A stretch of DNA of 64,000 nucleotides from Siphonodentalium dalli. Lineage: Eukaryota > Mollusca > Scaphopoda > Gadilida > Siphonodentaliidae. The translations under genes and the position numbers were made by a program. How positions within the stretch are numbered: position 1 is the stretch's first letter; each line of letters opens with the position of its first letter. Below the pieces are notes generated by a model. That model searched no databases, was not told where the DNA came from, and saw nothing but the letters and a program-made list of their open reading frames with translations. The stretch spans positions 189,149,794-189,213,793 of the forward strand of contig CP136064.1 in assembly GCA_032622095.1 (NCBI GenBank). Direction: 5' to 3'. This document shows, in pieces, positions 44,140-55,468 of the stretch.

Positions 44140-46010
44140 ATTAAAAAGGAAGAATTAACTCATTGAAAAACCAAAACATTGTCTTCGATTTTTGAGACCT
44201 CCCCTTTCATTCGATGTGGGTGCGCTTAATGGTTATATTGATATCTCTTCCAACATTTTCATTCGTTGTACATTCCCCATTATCGCTCTGCACACAGTCT
44301 GGTTCATTCACTTGATTATTTAACTCATGTGTCTCCTCACGTTTTCAGTTCTGTATTCTGACCACTCAGTTTAATTAACGAATCAATGAACAACGATAAT
44401 TATTGGATTAAGACACTCTTAGATGAATGAATGTATAGACAGAAAAATACAAATCCAGTTACTCAGGAAATTGAATTGGTGAGAACATTATCTCTCTTGA
44501 TTTAAAAGGCATAATTAACTCATTGATTATCTCATGTGTGTCCTCACTTTTTCAGTTCTGTATTCTGACCACTCAGTTCAATTAACGAATTAATGTATTA
44601 AGAAACTCTTAGATGAGTGAATGTATAGACAGAAAAATACAAATCCAGTTACTCAGGAAGGTGTGGGGAAAAATTCCCGAATGTTGTACTTGAATTGTTA
44701 TTGGTCCATGGTGAGACCACAATTTCTCTTGATTTAAAAGAAGGCAGAATTAACTCATTGATTATCTCATGTGTCTCCTCACTTTTTCAGTTCTGTATTC
44801 TGACCACTCAGTTCAATTAACGAATTAATCAACAACGACAATTAATGTATAAAGACTCTCTTAGATGAGTGAACGTATAGACAGAAAAATACAAATCCAG
44901 TTACTCAGGAAATTGAATTGGTGTGGGGAAAAATTCCCGAATGTTGTACTTGAATTGTTATTGGTCCATGGTGAGACCACAATTTCTCTTGATTTAAAAG
45001 AAGGCATAATTAACTCATTGATTATCTCATGTGTCTCCTCACGTTTTCAGTTCTGTATTCTGACCACTCAGTTCAATTAACGAATCAATGAACAATGATA
45101 ATTATTGGATTAAAAAACTCTTAGATGAATGAATGTATAGACAGAAAAATACAAATCCAGTTACTCAGGAAATTGAATTGGTGTGGGGAAACATTCCCGA
45201 ATGTTGTACTTGATTTGTTATTGGTCCATGGTGAGACCACAATTTCTATTGATTTAAAAGAAGGCAGAATTAACTCATTGATTATCTCATGTGTGTCCTC
45301 ACTTTTTCAGTTCTGTATTCTGACCACTCAGTTTAATTAAAGAATCAATGAACAATGATAATTATTGGATTAAAAAACTCTTAGATGAATGAATGTATAG
45401 ACAGAAAAATACAAATCCAGTTACTCAGGAAATTGAATTGGTGTGGGGAAAAATTCCCGAATGTTGTACTTGAATTGTTATTGGTCCATGGTGAGACCAC
45501 AATTTCTCTTGATTTAAAAGAAGGCAGAATTAACTCATTGATTATCTCATGTGTCTCCTCACTTTTTCAGTTCTGTATTCTGACCACTCAGTTCAATTAA
45601 CGAATTAATCAACAACGACAATTAATGTATAAAGACTCTCTTAGATGAGTGAACGTATAGACAGAAAAATACAAATCCAGTTACTCAGGAAATTGAATTG
45701 GTGTGGGGAAAAATTCCCGAATGTTGTACTTGAATTGTTATTGGTCCATGGTGAGACCACAATTTCTCTTGATTTAAAAGAAGGCATAATTAACTCATTG
45801 ATTATCTCATGTGTCTCCTCACGTTTTCAGTTCTGTATTCTGACCATTCAGTTCAATTAACGAATCAATCAACAATGATAATTATTGGATTAAAAAACTC
45901 TTAGATGAATGAATGTATAGACAGAAAAATACAAATCCAGTTACTCAGGAAATTGAATTGTGTGGGGAAAAATTCCCGAATGTTGTACTTGAATTAACCA
46001 TTCAGTTCAA
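44140..46010 (+). repeat. 260-bp tandem array, about seven units, in Helitron C
   Basis: The full units have an exact 260-bp period. Each contains GAATGTATAGACAGAAAAAT, AGTTACTCAGGAAATTGAAT, TGTGGGGAAAAATTCCCGAA, TCCATGGTGAGACCACAATT and TTCAGTTCTGTATTCTGACC. The first two units have deletions and the last is cut short. Each full unit holds the same 71-codon frame, but 260 is not a multiple of 3 and the frame has no known motif, so coding is unlikely. Confidence 0.9.
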
Positions 46011-46186
46011 TTAACGAATCAATCATTAACAAATTAAAATAAAAATTTATTTTAAAAATGTCATGTTTCTGACCAACCACGCCAGTGGCGGGCTAACCAG
46101 CTCACAAGTGTCTCGGAACCTGTTGCAATTGCTTTTTTGAACAAAGCCATGGGACGAATGCTGCCAGTGGCGGGCTAACCTGCTAG

Positions 46187-46875
46187 TCTATTATATATTT
46201 TGGAAGATCTGTGTGTTTGTGTGTGTGTTCGCGATGGACTCGAACACGGCTGGACCGATTTCGACCAAACTTGGTACGGACACGTAATTCGACCCGGGAA
46301 CGAACATGGGCCCGTCCATTTGTCCGTGCGGCATGACCTTCAAACCGGTGACCTTCAACCTGTATCTCGGCTCCTGCTGGGCCGATTTGGACCAAATTTG
46401 GTATGTGGGGGCAGTGTGAGGCACCGAGCCATTTCGTCGCGTCTGGATGCTCGTGCAGCGTGACCTTGAAACCGTATCTCGGGATCCGCTGGGCCGATTT
46501 CTCCCATTTTTGAGGTGCTGGTGTAGGTTGACCCCAGGAGTAACACGGGCATGTCTGTCTGTCGGTGCGGCGTGACCTCAACCTCCGAATGACCTTGAAC
46601 TTATATCTCGGGATCCGCTGAGCCGAATTTGGTGGAAACGGGTAGTATGAAGCGCTGAGCAATTTCATCACATCCGGATGCCCGTGCGTTGTGACCTTGA
46701 CCTTCACTCTCTAAATCGGGTCAAGCCGGATGGATTTCGACGGGTACTTTTGGACCGGTCAAATCGTGACCCCACCTGACCTTGACCTTCAAAATGGAAA
46801 ATTCAAGGTCAAATCGCGCAATTCGCTGAAAAGCAGAGGGCAAACAGCCCGGACGAAGTCGGGTCCACCTGCTAG
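46187..46875 (+). mobile_element. Helitron D, nonautonomous, 689 bp, a different family
   Basis: Starts TCTATTATATATTTTGGAAG directly behind the CTAG of C and ends GTCGGGTCCACCTG plus CTAG (46872-46875) before T. The stem CCCGGACGAAGTCGGG stands 10 bases from the end. The interior is GC-rich with loosely repeated words (CTCGGGATCCGCTGGGCCGA, GACCTTGA). Long open frames on the reverse strand reflect this composition. Confidence 0.8.
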
Positions 46876-46959
46876 TATAAAATATAACCAACGACTTTTC
46901 AACTCTCACTTTGAATTCCCGATATCTGAACTGGTGGAACATAACGGATAATTGTACCC

Positions 46960-47425
46960 ATATGGAAACTAAATTTGTAGCACATCCTGGTTAGGCTCAC
47001 ATTAACACCATAAAAAACGAGTTTAGTTAAAACTACCATAATATCAGTGCATTTTTGGTATTTCGAGTGTGACCCAGGCAACAGACACCACTCATATAAG
47101 TCAGAATTATATGGTACTGTTTTCAGCCAGCTCAACACTAACAACTATTATTATTGTTTTCGACATAAAAGTGCTATTTGGTGTAGTTTAGTTTGTTAAA
47201 GCAACCATAATATCAGTCATATGTGCATTTTTATATTTTGGGTGTGTCCCTAGCAACTGTCACCACCTGTAAGTCAACAATATGGCAGTTTGTCAGTCAG
47301 GTCAAAACTGATAACAATTTTCTTCACCATAAAAATGCTACACGACGTAATTTAGTTTCTTAGAACTCACATAATATCAGTCATCTGCATTAATTCGATG
47401 CCGGGTAGTTGCCTAGCAACCGTTG
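46960..47425 (-). repeat. ~165-bp tandem repeat with GTTGCTAGG sites, reverse array
   Basis: Reverse complement of the 30985-31580 family: TTAGCAACGGTTGCTAGGCA is shared exactly with 31003-31022. Three units, with the site near 47404, 47255 and 47072, and CATAATATCAGTCAT and CACCATAAAAATGC blocks. Confidence 0.65.
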
Positions 47426-47429
47426 CTAA

Positions 47430-48200
47430 GAAGAGCATTTTGCGAATATCGCCATATGATAAAATGAGCAGTAATGTATAAGAAACATGTGCCAAGTGTC
47501 ATGCATTTATCATCTTTTTCACAGGTGTGGTGTTTTCTACAACAACCGCTTGGACTAGCAGAAGAGCAAAATGTGACGAGAGCCATTTAGGGGGTAGGGT
47601 TATGTTTTTACAAGTATTGGCCACTTATCATAGGTACAGTTGCTAATTCCGCATATTATATTGAAGGAGTGATGCATGTGCAGTTTTTAAAATAAATTGC
47701 TCGTGCCTACGTAATGAGTAGCCTGAGAAATTTGTCATTTTTTGGAGTCATTAAGTTATTTTTTTCCATATCTGCAAAATTCATTCAAATCCCCCCCCCC
47801 GTTCAATTTGTATATCTGGTTCGAGAATTGTGTATTGAACAATATAGAGTACATTTGGTATATGTTTCGGCTGAAAAATTGATATACCATCCAATTATTC
47901 CCATGATTGTGAAAAATATAAAAGTTTGTTTTTTTATATGGAAAAAATGGTTTAACTCAAAGCTCAACTTGGATTTTAGGGGACTTTTCGTGACGCATCC
48001 GTGATGTTATGGCCTAAATAATATAAAAAAAAATCAGCTTTCCCCTATTTATTTCCTTACTATTCCCCTTTCACGCCTAATGTGCCTGGACTATTAGTTA
48101 TTGACATTCTTGTCCCATCTGATCAGTAGGCTATATCAGTATGTGTTAAATTTGATTCAAATTGAAACACATATTCCAGCACCCTACTAATAGTGAACAA
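47430..48200. other. No gene recognised
   Basis: AT-rich; a C10 run at 47791-47800. Short open frames without splice context or motifs. Confidence 0.5.
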
Positions 48201-48207
48201 TTCTTAA

Positions 48208-48330
48208 CCCTTCCATGACTGGAGCTTCCCGAAATTTTGCGAAAATCCTGTGCCAATGCATCCTCTTTTATATGCGAGTCTCCCTAAGGGTCTTTAATGC
48301 TGCACCAATGCAGCTCCCGTTATAAAAGGG
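48208..48330. mobile_element. TTAA/CCCTTCCATGACTGGAGC MITE
   Basis: TTAA at 48204-48207 and 48331-48334. Ends CCCTTCCATGACTGGAGC and the inverted GCTCCCGTTATAAAAGGG. It contains one arm of the shared palindromic core. TTAA with CCCTT ends points to piggyBac-type mobilisation. Confidence 0.7.
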
Positions 48331-48817
48331 TTAATCCCAGTCTATATTTGTACAGAAGGATTGGGGTTATAGAAAACAGATCCAGAGATTAGAAGTTAAC
48401 ATAGATTTTATTACATTCATTTTACCTTTGTAAATATAATAAGCAGGCGGTACCATGTAATAATTGTCTGATAAAATCAAACAACCATTTAAAATGTTAC
48501 TCAGATCAATCTTAACATGGTTAAAAACAGTCACGTGCCTAAAATATAACGATTCAGAGCTCAGTTACGGGTTTTGAGGCTCGTAAATAATGCTTGCAGC
48601 AGCAGGCTGATATAGTGAGGATCAGTAAAGTATTTCACCAGTCATTTCTAAGGTGCATAGATACTCATTATATACACAATTGAAATTGGAGAAATTTCAA
48701 GCTTGGCCTGAGATATGTCATTTAAAAAGCTCAGCAATTGATTGGGTATCAAATCCGCATTCTTGGTTGTGAATGGGTTACCAAGGTGAATATCGTAAAC
48801 AAGTTTTGACAATTTAA

Positions 48818-48941
48818 GCCTTCCATGACTGGAGCGTTCTGAATTTTTGGAAAAACACTGCCAATGCATTCTCGTATATATAAGAGAATGCATTGGCACA
48901 GGGTTTTCGCAAAATTTCAGGAAGCTCCCATCATGAAAGTG
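48818..48941. mobile_element. TTAA/CCTTCCATGACTGGAGC MITE
   Basis: TTAA at 48814-48817, decayed TTAT at 48942-48945. The core CCAATGCATTCTCGTATATA and its complement are both present. The right end CAGGAAGCTCCCATCATGAA is the inverted form of the left end. Confidence 0.65.
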
Positions 48942-48955
48942 TTATGAACTGGCTG

Positions 48956-49169
48956 GGGATAACTGATGTTCGCGGGTTTGGATTCTGACTCCCCAAAAAC
49001 GGGAATTCTAACACAAAGCAAAGGCTTTCCTGGTCTGTTCTCGGTGGTTGAAACGTCAGCAAAGGAGTTGTTATTAAATGTAGCCACATCTGTAAGTATT
49101 GGTCCCACACCAAAACAAAGATCTATTATTGTTGGTGAAGTAACCAATGGAAGACACAACAGAGATTAG
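48956..49169 (+). CDS. Doubtful coding segment, unknown product
   Basis: A frame from about 48956 to TAG (49167-49169) reads FAGLDSDSPKTGILTQSKGF and continues LLLNVATS; a good donor sequence TCT|GTAAGT lies inside it at 49091-49096. The opposite strand is also open (VTSPTIIDLCFGVGPILTD), with a possible acceptor TACTTACAG. Composition is less AT-rich than the surroundings. I recognise no family and cannot choose the strand. It may be an exon of an unseen gene or a piece of a retroelement. Confidence 0.2.
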
Positions 49170-50385
49170 AGCAACACAAGAAATTTCACAGGAAATCTCA
49201 TTAGAAAACAAACAAGGTCTTTATGGAAACATAGCACTAGTATAAATAAAACTCACAAGAGTTGATTGAAATCGGAGGTCTAAACTTAAATAAAAGTAGA
49301 AATTTTACTTTAATGGCTTTGGAATAATAAATTATGGGTTACATAGAACAAGCGTCTAATTTATAGACTATCAATTGTATCCTGATGGGAGTTTATTATA
49401 CAACAGAACTGAATGAATATATTAAATATTGGATATTCATCGGATTGCCAATTTTCCCCGGACTTTGATGTTAGTACATATTAATCTATGCACCCACAAA
49501 ATGACAAGAGAGAATTTAAACATGATTTCTGAGCGACTTATGCAGGAAAGTGTCAACTCCAAAACTACTGTAACTACCCTATCATTCCATATTAAGGAAC
49601 ACATTTTCCAGCAATAGAAAAGATGTGATATAACTCTTTGGAGCTTTTTTGATTGAATATACCTCCATTTTTTTTCCTAAACCTTCAACATTCTTTAATG
49701 GTTTGAATAAACATAACATGGATGTCCCTGAATCAAATGAAATCAAATTTAGGTATCTAATTTACAGCCAGTATTTCAAAATCTGGATGAGGAGAAGATT
49801 ATAGGCACTGATTTGGGAATCAACAGTTGTATGGAAATTTATTAAGTTTCTGTAAATCAATTAAATGAGTGAAGAAAAGACGAATATTTTATGAATTTGT
49901 TGAAGTTATGTGTACATTAATCAAAAAATCAAGCACTGCTCGAAAAATTCTGAATCAATCAAAAACTCAATCAACGTAAAAATTAAACATTCTGATTGCA
50001 AAACATTGAAAACTGATCATGTTAAAAGAATCAAAAGGTTGATATATCAAGCAATTAATCATAAATCAGAAACAAGATCGTTGTAATCAAAGCAACTGAC
50101 AAAATACCTAAATGAGCAAATTTGAGCTTCAAAAATAAAGGAACTTCACTTTAAATCAGCCCAATAAAATGCTACTCCAAGGTGAATCACCCTGCATACT
50201 GCCAGGAAATCAACACCGCTCCAAGCGAAGAAATCCTAGACATACTCCCTGGCATTACATGTTAAAATGGAATATACCGGTAGCTTTCATGGCTATCAAA
50301 GCTTTAAAAATTCAGCCTGTCAATGTCACATAGAACTAATTTTCATAAAAAGAAAGATTCACTCGATCAGCCATTAATGATAATG
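49170..50385. other. No gene recognised
   Basis: AT-rich, with many TCAATCAAAAA-type words around 49900-50060. No exon-like frame. Confidence 0.5.
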
Positions 50386-50390
50386 TCGGG

Positions 50391-50497
50391 GAGAGCTTTC
50401 CGATGAATGGCAACAAGCCATATTTCCGACTAAATCCTGAAAAGTTACCCATAATTCTGCTGTGGTTATGGAGTCGATTACTTAGGTCATTACTGTA
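50391..50497. mobile_element. CAGTAATGCCC MITE 3, right half only
   Basis: Begins GAGAGCTTTCCGATGAATGG and ends GGTCATTACTG/TA; the left arm is absent. Confidence 0.7.
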
Positions 50498-50773
50498 CAA
50501 TATGTCAGTGAACCTTGAAAATATTAATAATTCAATGTGAATTTAATTCATTTCCCCATGTTAATATAAACATTGATATAAAGTGGGGCCGTGGAAAATT
50601 GGTAACATTGATAGAGATAGAAGAAGAGATGTTAACATTATGTCATGTATATTATAGTGGGTATCATAGAGTAAGCACTTTGGCTGGTCAATGGTAACAG
50701 TAGCTTCTAAAATGCTGGAGAAAATAAATGTAGTTGAAACATTTATAGTTTGACTGAGGACATGGCACAATAA

Positions 50774-51028
50774 CCCTTTCATGACAGCTGAGCTGGTGCA
50801 ACATTAAAGATCCTGTGCCATTGCATTCTCTTATATATGCGAGTCTCCCATAGGGAGCCTTACATATATATAAGAGAATGCACAGGCTTACAAGGTCAAG
50901 GTAAATATTGTTAGAGCAATGTATTCTCTTATATAAATGCGAGACTTCCTATGGGAGACTGGCATATATAACAGAATGCATTGGCTCGGGGTTTTTGCAA
51001 AATTTCAGGAAGCTCCATCATGGAATGG
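50774..51028. mobile_element. TTAA/CCCTTTCATGAC MITE with two palindromic cores
   Basis: Left flank ATAA (decayed TTAA), right TTAA at 51029-51032. Ends CCCTTTCATGACAGCTGAGC and CAGGAAGCTCCATCATGGAA. Two complete CATTCTCTTATATA palindromes in series make it about twice the length of its relatives. Confidence 0.65.
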
Positions 51029-51085
51029 TTAAAAGAGGATAAGCTAGCAGCCTCAACTAATTAGTAGTTGTCCCCAGGACTATTA

Positions 51086-51292
51086 CAGTAATGCCCTAAA
51101 TAATCGCCTTAACCACAGCAGAATTATGGGTAATTTTTCAGGATTTAGTCGGAAATATGGCTTGTTGCCATTCATTGGAAAGCTCTGAGAGAGATTTCCA
51201 TGAATGGCATCAAACCATATTTCCGACTAAATCCTGAAAAATTACCCATAATTCTGCTGTGATTAAGGAGTCGATTATTTAGGGCATTACTG
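51086..51292. mobile_element. CAGTAATGCCC MITE 4, full-length
   Basis: TA at 51084-51085 and 51293-51294. Each ~100-bp arm contains CAGAATTATGGGTAATTTTT, TTTAGTCGGAAATATGGCTT and CATTGGAAAGCTCT, facing its complement. Confidence 0.8.
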
Positions 51293-51549
51293 TATGCATA
51301 ATTTCTCAGAGATGTCTAATCTATTTGCAATCTACAAGCCGGTGTATATAAGTCTAATACTTATTATGTGGATAGCTGCAGATAGAATTGACTGAATGAA
51401 ATAAATAACATGTGCGCATCCATACAAATGTTTCGTCTAGTGATAAGAGCATTGTCACCAAATAAACCTTGTATGGCAACCTATGAAATTTTCAGCAGAT
51501 ACACAGGACCTCCTCAGTGAACTGTCGCTAGTGAATATTATTTCTTTTA

Positions 51550-51990
51550 AAGGTACATAATCCGATTCGATTGTTCTCGTATAAACAGATTCCCAACAAC
51601 AACATTTCATGAAATGCCACTTCAGTTATCAGAATCAATTAATTGCCAAAAAATAATGATAACCAATGTTAACTATACATGTAGTATAAAATTGCCCAAA
51701 AAGAGTTATTTATCAACATTTTGTTCAACGCAACTTAGTATCGAGAGTATGTTGGTCGGCATTCATCAAATATTTGCCAGGCTGCCAAATATTCCATTTG
51801 CCAGGCTGCCAAATATTCCAGGTGGAGAAAAATAACAGATTAAAAAAAATCGATATCTGATAACTGAGCTTTGATGGGTAGGTTCCTCGACTCAAATAAA
51901 ATATTTGTTTACCCCCGAAGCCAAAGAAATAGTAATTTAGAAGTGTTAATTTGGATTATGCATCTTTAAAGACCACTTCATTAAAGCTGT
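51550..51990 (+). repeat. Dispersed repeat family R1, forward copy
   Basis: Matches 18270-18660. Inside, ATTTGCCAGGCTGCCAAATA plus TTCC occurs twice in tandem at about 51770-51822, which is not seen in the other copies. Confidence 0.55.
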
Positions 51991-52284
51991 TATTCGTATA
52001 AGGTGAATGCTTATCATTACGAATGCTAAAGATTACTTCATTTCAAGGAAATAGTTTGACAAAAAGTTTTTTTGCTTATCTTGTGATTAAATTATAGAAA
52101 ACAATTACTGATTTTATTTCATTTATGAAGTTATTACTGCTAATTTGAAAACAAACTAACATGTTATAAACAAGATTGCTGAATAAAAAGAGAAAAAGGC
52201 TCAAACTCACTGAGACTGAAATCATTCTAGCCAACAACTAACCAACTAGTCTAATGATATGGGGTGTGCAAATCAGGTCTGGTA

Positions 52285-52497
52285 CAGTAAAGCCCTAAAT
52301 AATCAACTCCTTAACCACAGCAGAATTATGGGTAACTTTTCAGGATTTAGTCGGAAATATGGCTTGTTGCCATTCATTGGAAAGCTCTCAGTGAGAGTTT
52401 TCCAATGAATGGCAACAAGCCATATTTCCGACCAAAATCTGAAAAGTTACCCATAATTCTGCTATGGTTAAGGAGTCGATTATTTAGGGCATTACTG
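52285..52497. mobile_element. CAGTAATGCCC MITE 5, full-length
   Basis: TA at 52283-52284 and 52498-52499; both arms complete. Confidence 0.8.
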
Positions 52498-52499
52498 TA

Positions 52500-53249
52500 A
52501 TTGTGAAAATTCAGCTACAATGTATAACTGAAATTGGCTATTTTAGATGCATTAAGTTATATATCAAAAACATGTTACCGATGTCATGATAACATGCAAT
52601 TCAGCTTCCGGTGGTAAAAGGTATCCATGTCCGTTTTAAAGGAAGACAAATAAGAAATTAAGAGATTTCATACTGGTAAAGAGATTGCCTGACCTGATGT
52701 GACCATACAGATAAAGAGAATTTACCGAAAACTGGCAGTCTTTTATTGTGAAGCACTGATATAGAAAAACAATCATGACATTGATAATGTTTTGATGTGC
52801 ATTTAAAAAAAAATCTCGTTTTGATGCACATTTGAGAACACATGTTGCGTGAAACCTACCAGCTGTGGAGAATAATCTGCAGCTAATTTCAGCTATCGCA
52901 GCTGAATTTTCACATTTCCCAGACCTGCAGATGTGTTTGAGTGTGAATGAAGTGAAACAATACACTTACAATACAATAAGGATGATTTTGGGGGAGTATG
53001 TGAGAGTATCTGGGATGAATCTCATCTCACTCAACATGCTCATAATTTACATGTTTTTTATTTGGACAAACAAATGCATGACTGGTGTATGCTGAGCTCA
53101 ACTAATTGATATGTTAAATAATGAAATAAACTAATGTAAATGGACTGAGTGTAGACACAAATTCTCATGAGAATTTTTAACAGGGACATTTGAGTTCAAG
53201 GTATTCATCTTTAAAGGTATATTTTGCACTGACTAGAATAGTTCAGACT
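52500..53249. other. No gene recognised
   Basis: Open frames at 52636-52965 (-) and 52865-53095 (+) lack motifs and good splice context. Confidence 0.45.
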
Positions 53250-53251
53250 TA

Positions 53252-53467
53252 CATTAATTAATGCCCGAAATAATTGACTCCTTAACCAAGGAGAATTATG
53301 GGTAATTTTTCAGGATTTAGTTGGAAATATGGCTTGTTGCCATTCATCGGAAAGCTCTCACTGAGGGCTTTCTGATAAATGGCAACAAGCCATATTTCCG
53401 ACTAAATCCTGAAAAGTTACCCATAATTCTGCTGTGGTTAATGAGCCAATTAATTAGGGCATTACTG
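53252..53467. mobile_element. CAGTAATGCCC MITE 6, left end diverged
   Basis: The left end is altered to ACATTAATTAATGCCCG; the right end GGGCATTACTG/TA is intact. Both arms are otherwise complete. Confidence 0.75.
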
Positions 53468-53469
53468 TA

Positions 53470-54260
53470 CTCAGAGAAAAGACATTGCACATGCCATCAT
53501 TTTCATGAACATCATTTCCAAATAGCATGGTGAGGTAACTGATCCTGATGGCGTTGTCATGGTGATATTTGTTAGCTTGTTGCAAAAACAAAAAACAACC
53601 CTGGTAATGTCTGAAATTAAGGTGAGCATATGAACTGATACACTGCAACAAACGAAATACTAACAATACACCCCTTCAGCACCGTACAAGATAAATGATT
53701 ACATGTAGTGAGCATCTCAAAATCTTGTGCAATGAACATCTTGTGATTTAACTGTTAAAACTGAATCTGGTTATATTTGTATTACTGAACAGTTTAGACA
53801 ATGTCCCTTGGAAATAGAAATATGTGAGTGGGAGCCACTTTCAACAATAAAAGTTACCTGTATTGTAAGTGACCAGGGTGCTAAAGAAGCAAATATTTAC
53901 CCTAGAATAAACACAAAATATGCCTTTAAATTATGACCTTATGGTAAACTCAACTCATTACTTCTGGTACCACTTACATCTTCTCAGAAACCATCTTTTC
54001 GTGTGCAAATACCAAACATCAATATTGGATTAAACACAAGATAATTCATGGTTGTACTAGTAATTATTCCATTCTGAGCAACGAGTGAATCAGATTGTAT
54101 TACTTCAGCAGAACATGATTCTATTGTAACAAGTTGGCACAGTTTAAAACCATATATACATATTAGATATCTGTGTACAACCTTATATACAGTATGTAAT
54201 GTAACAAGGCAAGAGAAACTGTCAAAAGTTCATGACCAAATTAAGATATGAAATAAGTCT
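53470..54260. other. No gene recognised
   Basis: AT-rich; no exon-like frame and no repeat shared with other parts of the window was noticed. Confidence 0.45.
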
Positions 54261-54264
54261 GAAT

Positions 54265-54707
54265 TTAGTGTGCCTGAATTTAGTGTGACATTTGCAGAAT
54301 GAGGTCCCCAGAGGGTGAATTTAGTGACGCTATCCCACACAGCGGGCTAGCATCACCAAATTCACCCTCTGGTGACCTCATTCTGCTTAGGCCTCATCTT
54401 CTGGGAACTATCTATAATCTCAAATTAACATTGTTTTAGATACTTGTTCCCTTCTGTTCAGTTTCTATATCCCCTAATTTGCAGAAGATAAAATGCATAA
54501 TCGAGGCGACTAATGGGTGAACATCACCAACTTCAACTGGGGAACTTCAATCTAATCCCAGGTCTCCCACAGCAATTTGAGGCCTAAGCAGAGGTTCCCA
54601 GAGGGTGAATTTGGTTATGCTAGTCCAATATGCAGGATAGCATCACTAAATTCACCCTATGGGGACCTCATTCTGCATATGTCAGACACACCAAATTAAG
54701 ATATGAA
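54265..54707 (+). mobile_element. GAGGTCCCCAGAGGGTGAATT element, best full-length copy
   Basis: Inverted ends (GAATTTAGTGTG, GACATTTGCAGAATGAGG; right end as complement with GTCAGACACACCAAATTAAG) each form a nested palindrome around TAGTGACGCTATCCCACACA. The ~200-bp centre (TCATCTTCTGGGAACTATCT, CTGTTCAGTTTCTATATCCC) is shared with copies at 26318 and 28700. No coding capacity. Confidence 0.7.
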
Positions 54708-55240
54708 ATTGAGGAATGAGCATGAATGAATCAAGGTTAAATTTTCAATGAATAAATTAGCCCATGGCCAAACAGTTTTTCACTCAGGTATCTATTTATG
54801 AACAGTTTTGAATCATTCTTTCATTGATTCATGCAAACATGCAGGTGAATTTAATTTGTTACTGACATAATTGGAATAACAGAAATATCCATTGTGACCT
54901 AACTATATGAGAAAATCTCCCTGTGACCCAACTGTAAGATGTTTTTTAATCATAAAACTTGTGTTCATCCCTGCAATCCATAGTTCACTTTCATGGAAAT
55001 AGCAAATTTGCAACTGATCAAGACAGATTTATTTATTTAAGATTATTCTAAATCTGGCAGACCTGAGTTGATTTTTTGGATGACGTTTTCTAGTAATCAA
55101 AGTATAAGAAACAAGTTGAGCTAAAACTTAATTTCAGTTGACTGATGTTACATAATAAAACTGTATGGTGCTGAAATAAGAAATCACATAAATCGCTTAG
55201 TAATTTTCTTACTTCTTTTTAGCACATAATAATTGTACTA
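54708..55240. other. No gene recognised
   Basis: AT-rich DNA downstream of the dlg 3' end; no exon-like frame seen. Confidence 0.45.
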
Positions 55241-55244
55241 TGTA

Positions 55245-55468
55245 CAGTAATGCTCTGAATAATCGACTCCTTAACCACAGCAGAATTATGGGTAATTTTT
55301 CAGGATTTAGTCGGAAATATGGCTTGTTGCCATTCATCGGAAAGCTCTCACTGACTAAATCTCACTAAGAGCTTTCCGATGAATGGCAAGCCATATTTCC
55401 GACTAAATCCTAAAAAATTACCCATAATTCTGCTTTGGTTAAGGAGTCAATTATTTAGGGCATTACTG
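55245..55468. mobile_element. CAGTAATGCCC MITE 7, full-length
   Basis: TA at 55243-55244 and 55469-55470; complete arms around a short centre. About 230 bp beyond the dlg stop codon on the gene's downstream side. Confidence 0.8.

Larger units (their letters stand above)
35280..46186 (+). mobile_element. Helitron C: autonomous-type Helitron, split by Helitrons A and B
   Basis: The first four bases TCTA (35280-35283) stand left of the A+B insertion and the rest resumes at 37532 with TACTATATATTTTGAG. Rejoined, the 5' end equals that of A and B (TCTATACTATATATTTTGAG). The 3' end is CTAG (46183-46186), with the hairpin GCCAGTGGCGGGC about 10 bases before it. Its own length is about 8.66 kb. It carries a Rep-helicase gene with four frameshifts (39230-43948), a duplicated ~500-bp leader (37680 and 38260), a copied gene fragment (43970-44135) and a 260-bp tandem array (44140-46010). 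Insertion lies between A (35279) and T, as Helitrons require. Confidence 0.85.

Noticed and set aside
44865-45860. Four near-identical 71-codon frames, resembling a repeated small protein family or a CRISPR-like array
   Set aside because: They are one frame repeated by the 260-bp array inside Helitron C. The period is not a multiple of 3, there is no known motif, and there is no repeat-spacer layout.
46183-46707. Reverse-strand frame of 174 codons
   Set aside because: It coincides exactly with GC-rich, stop-poor Helitron D and has low-complexity Arg/Thr/His-rich content.
52865-53095. 76-codon + strand frame
   Set aside because: No splice context, no motif, and no relation to repeats or genes in the window.
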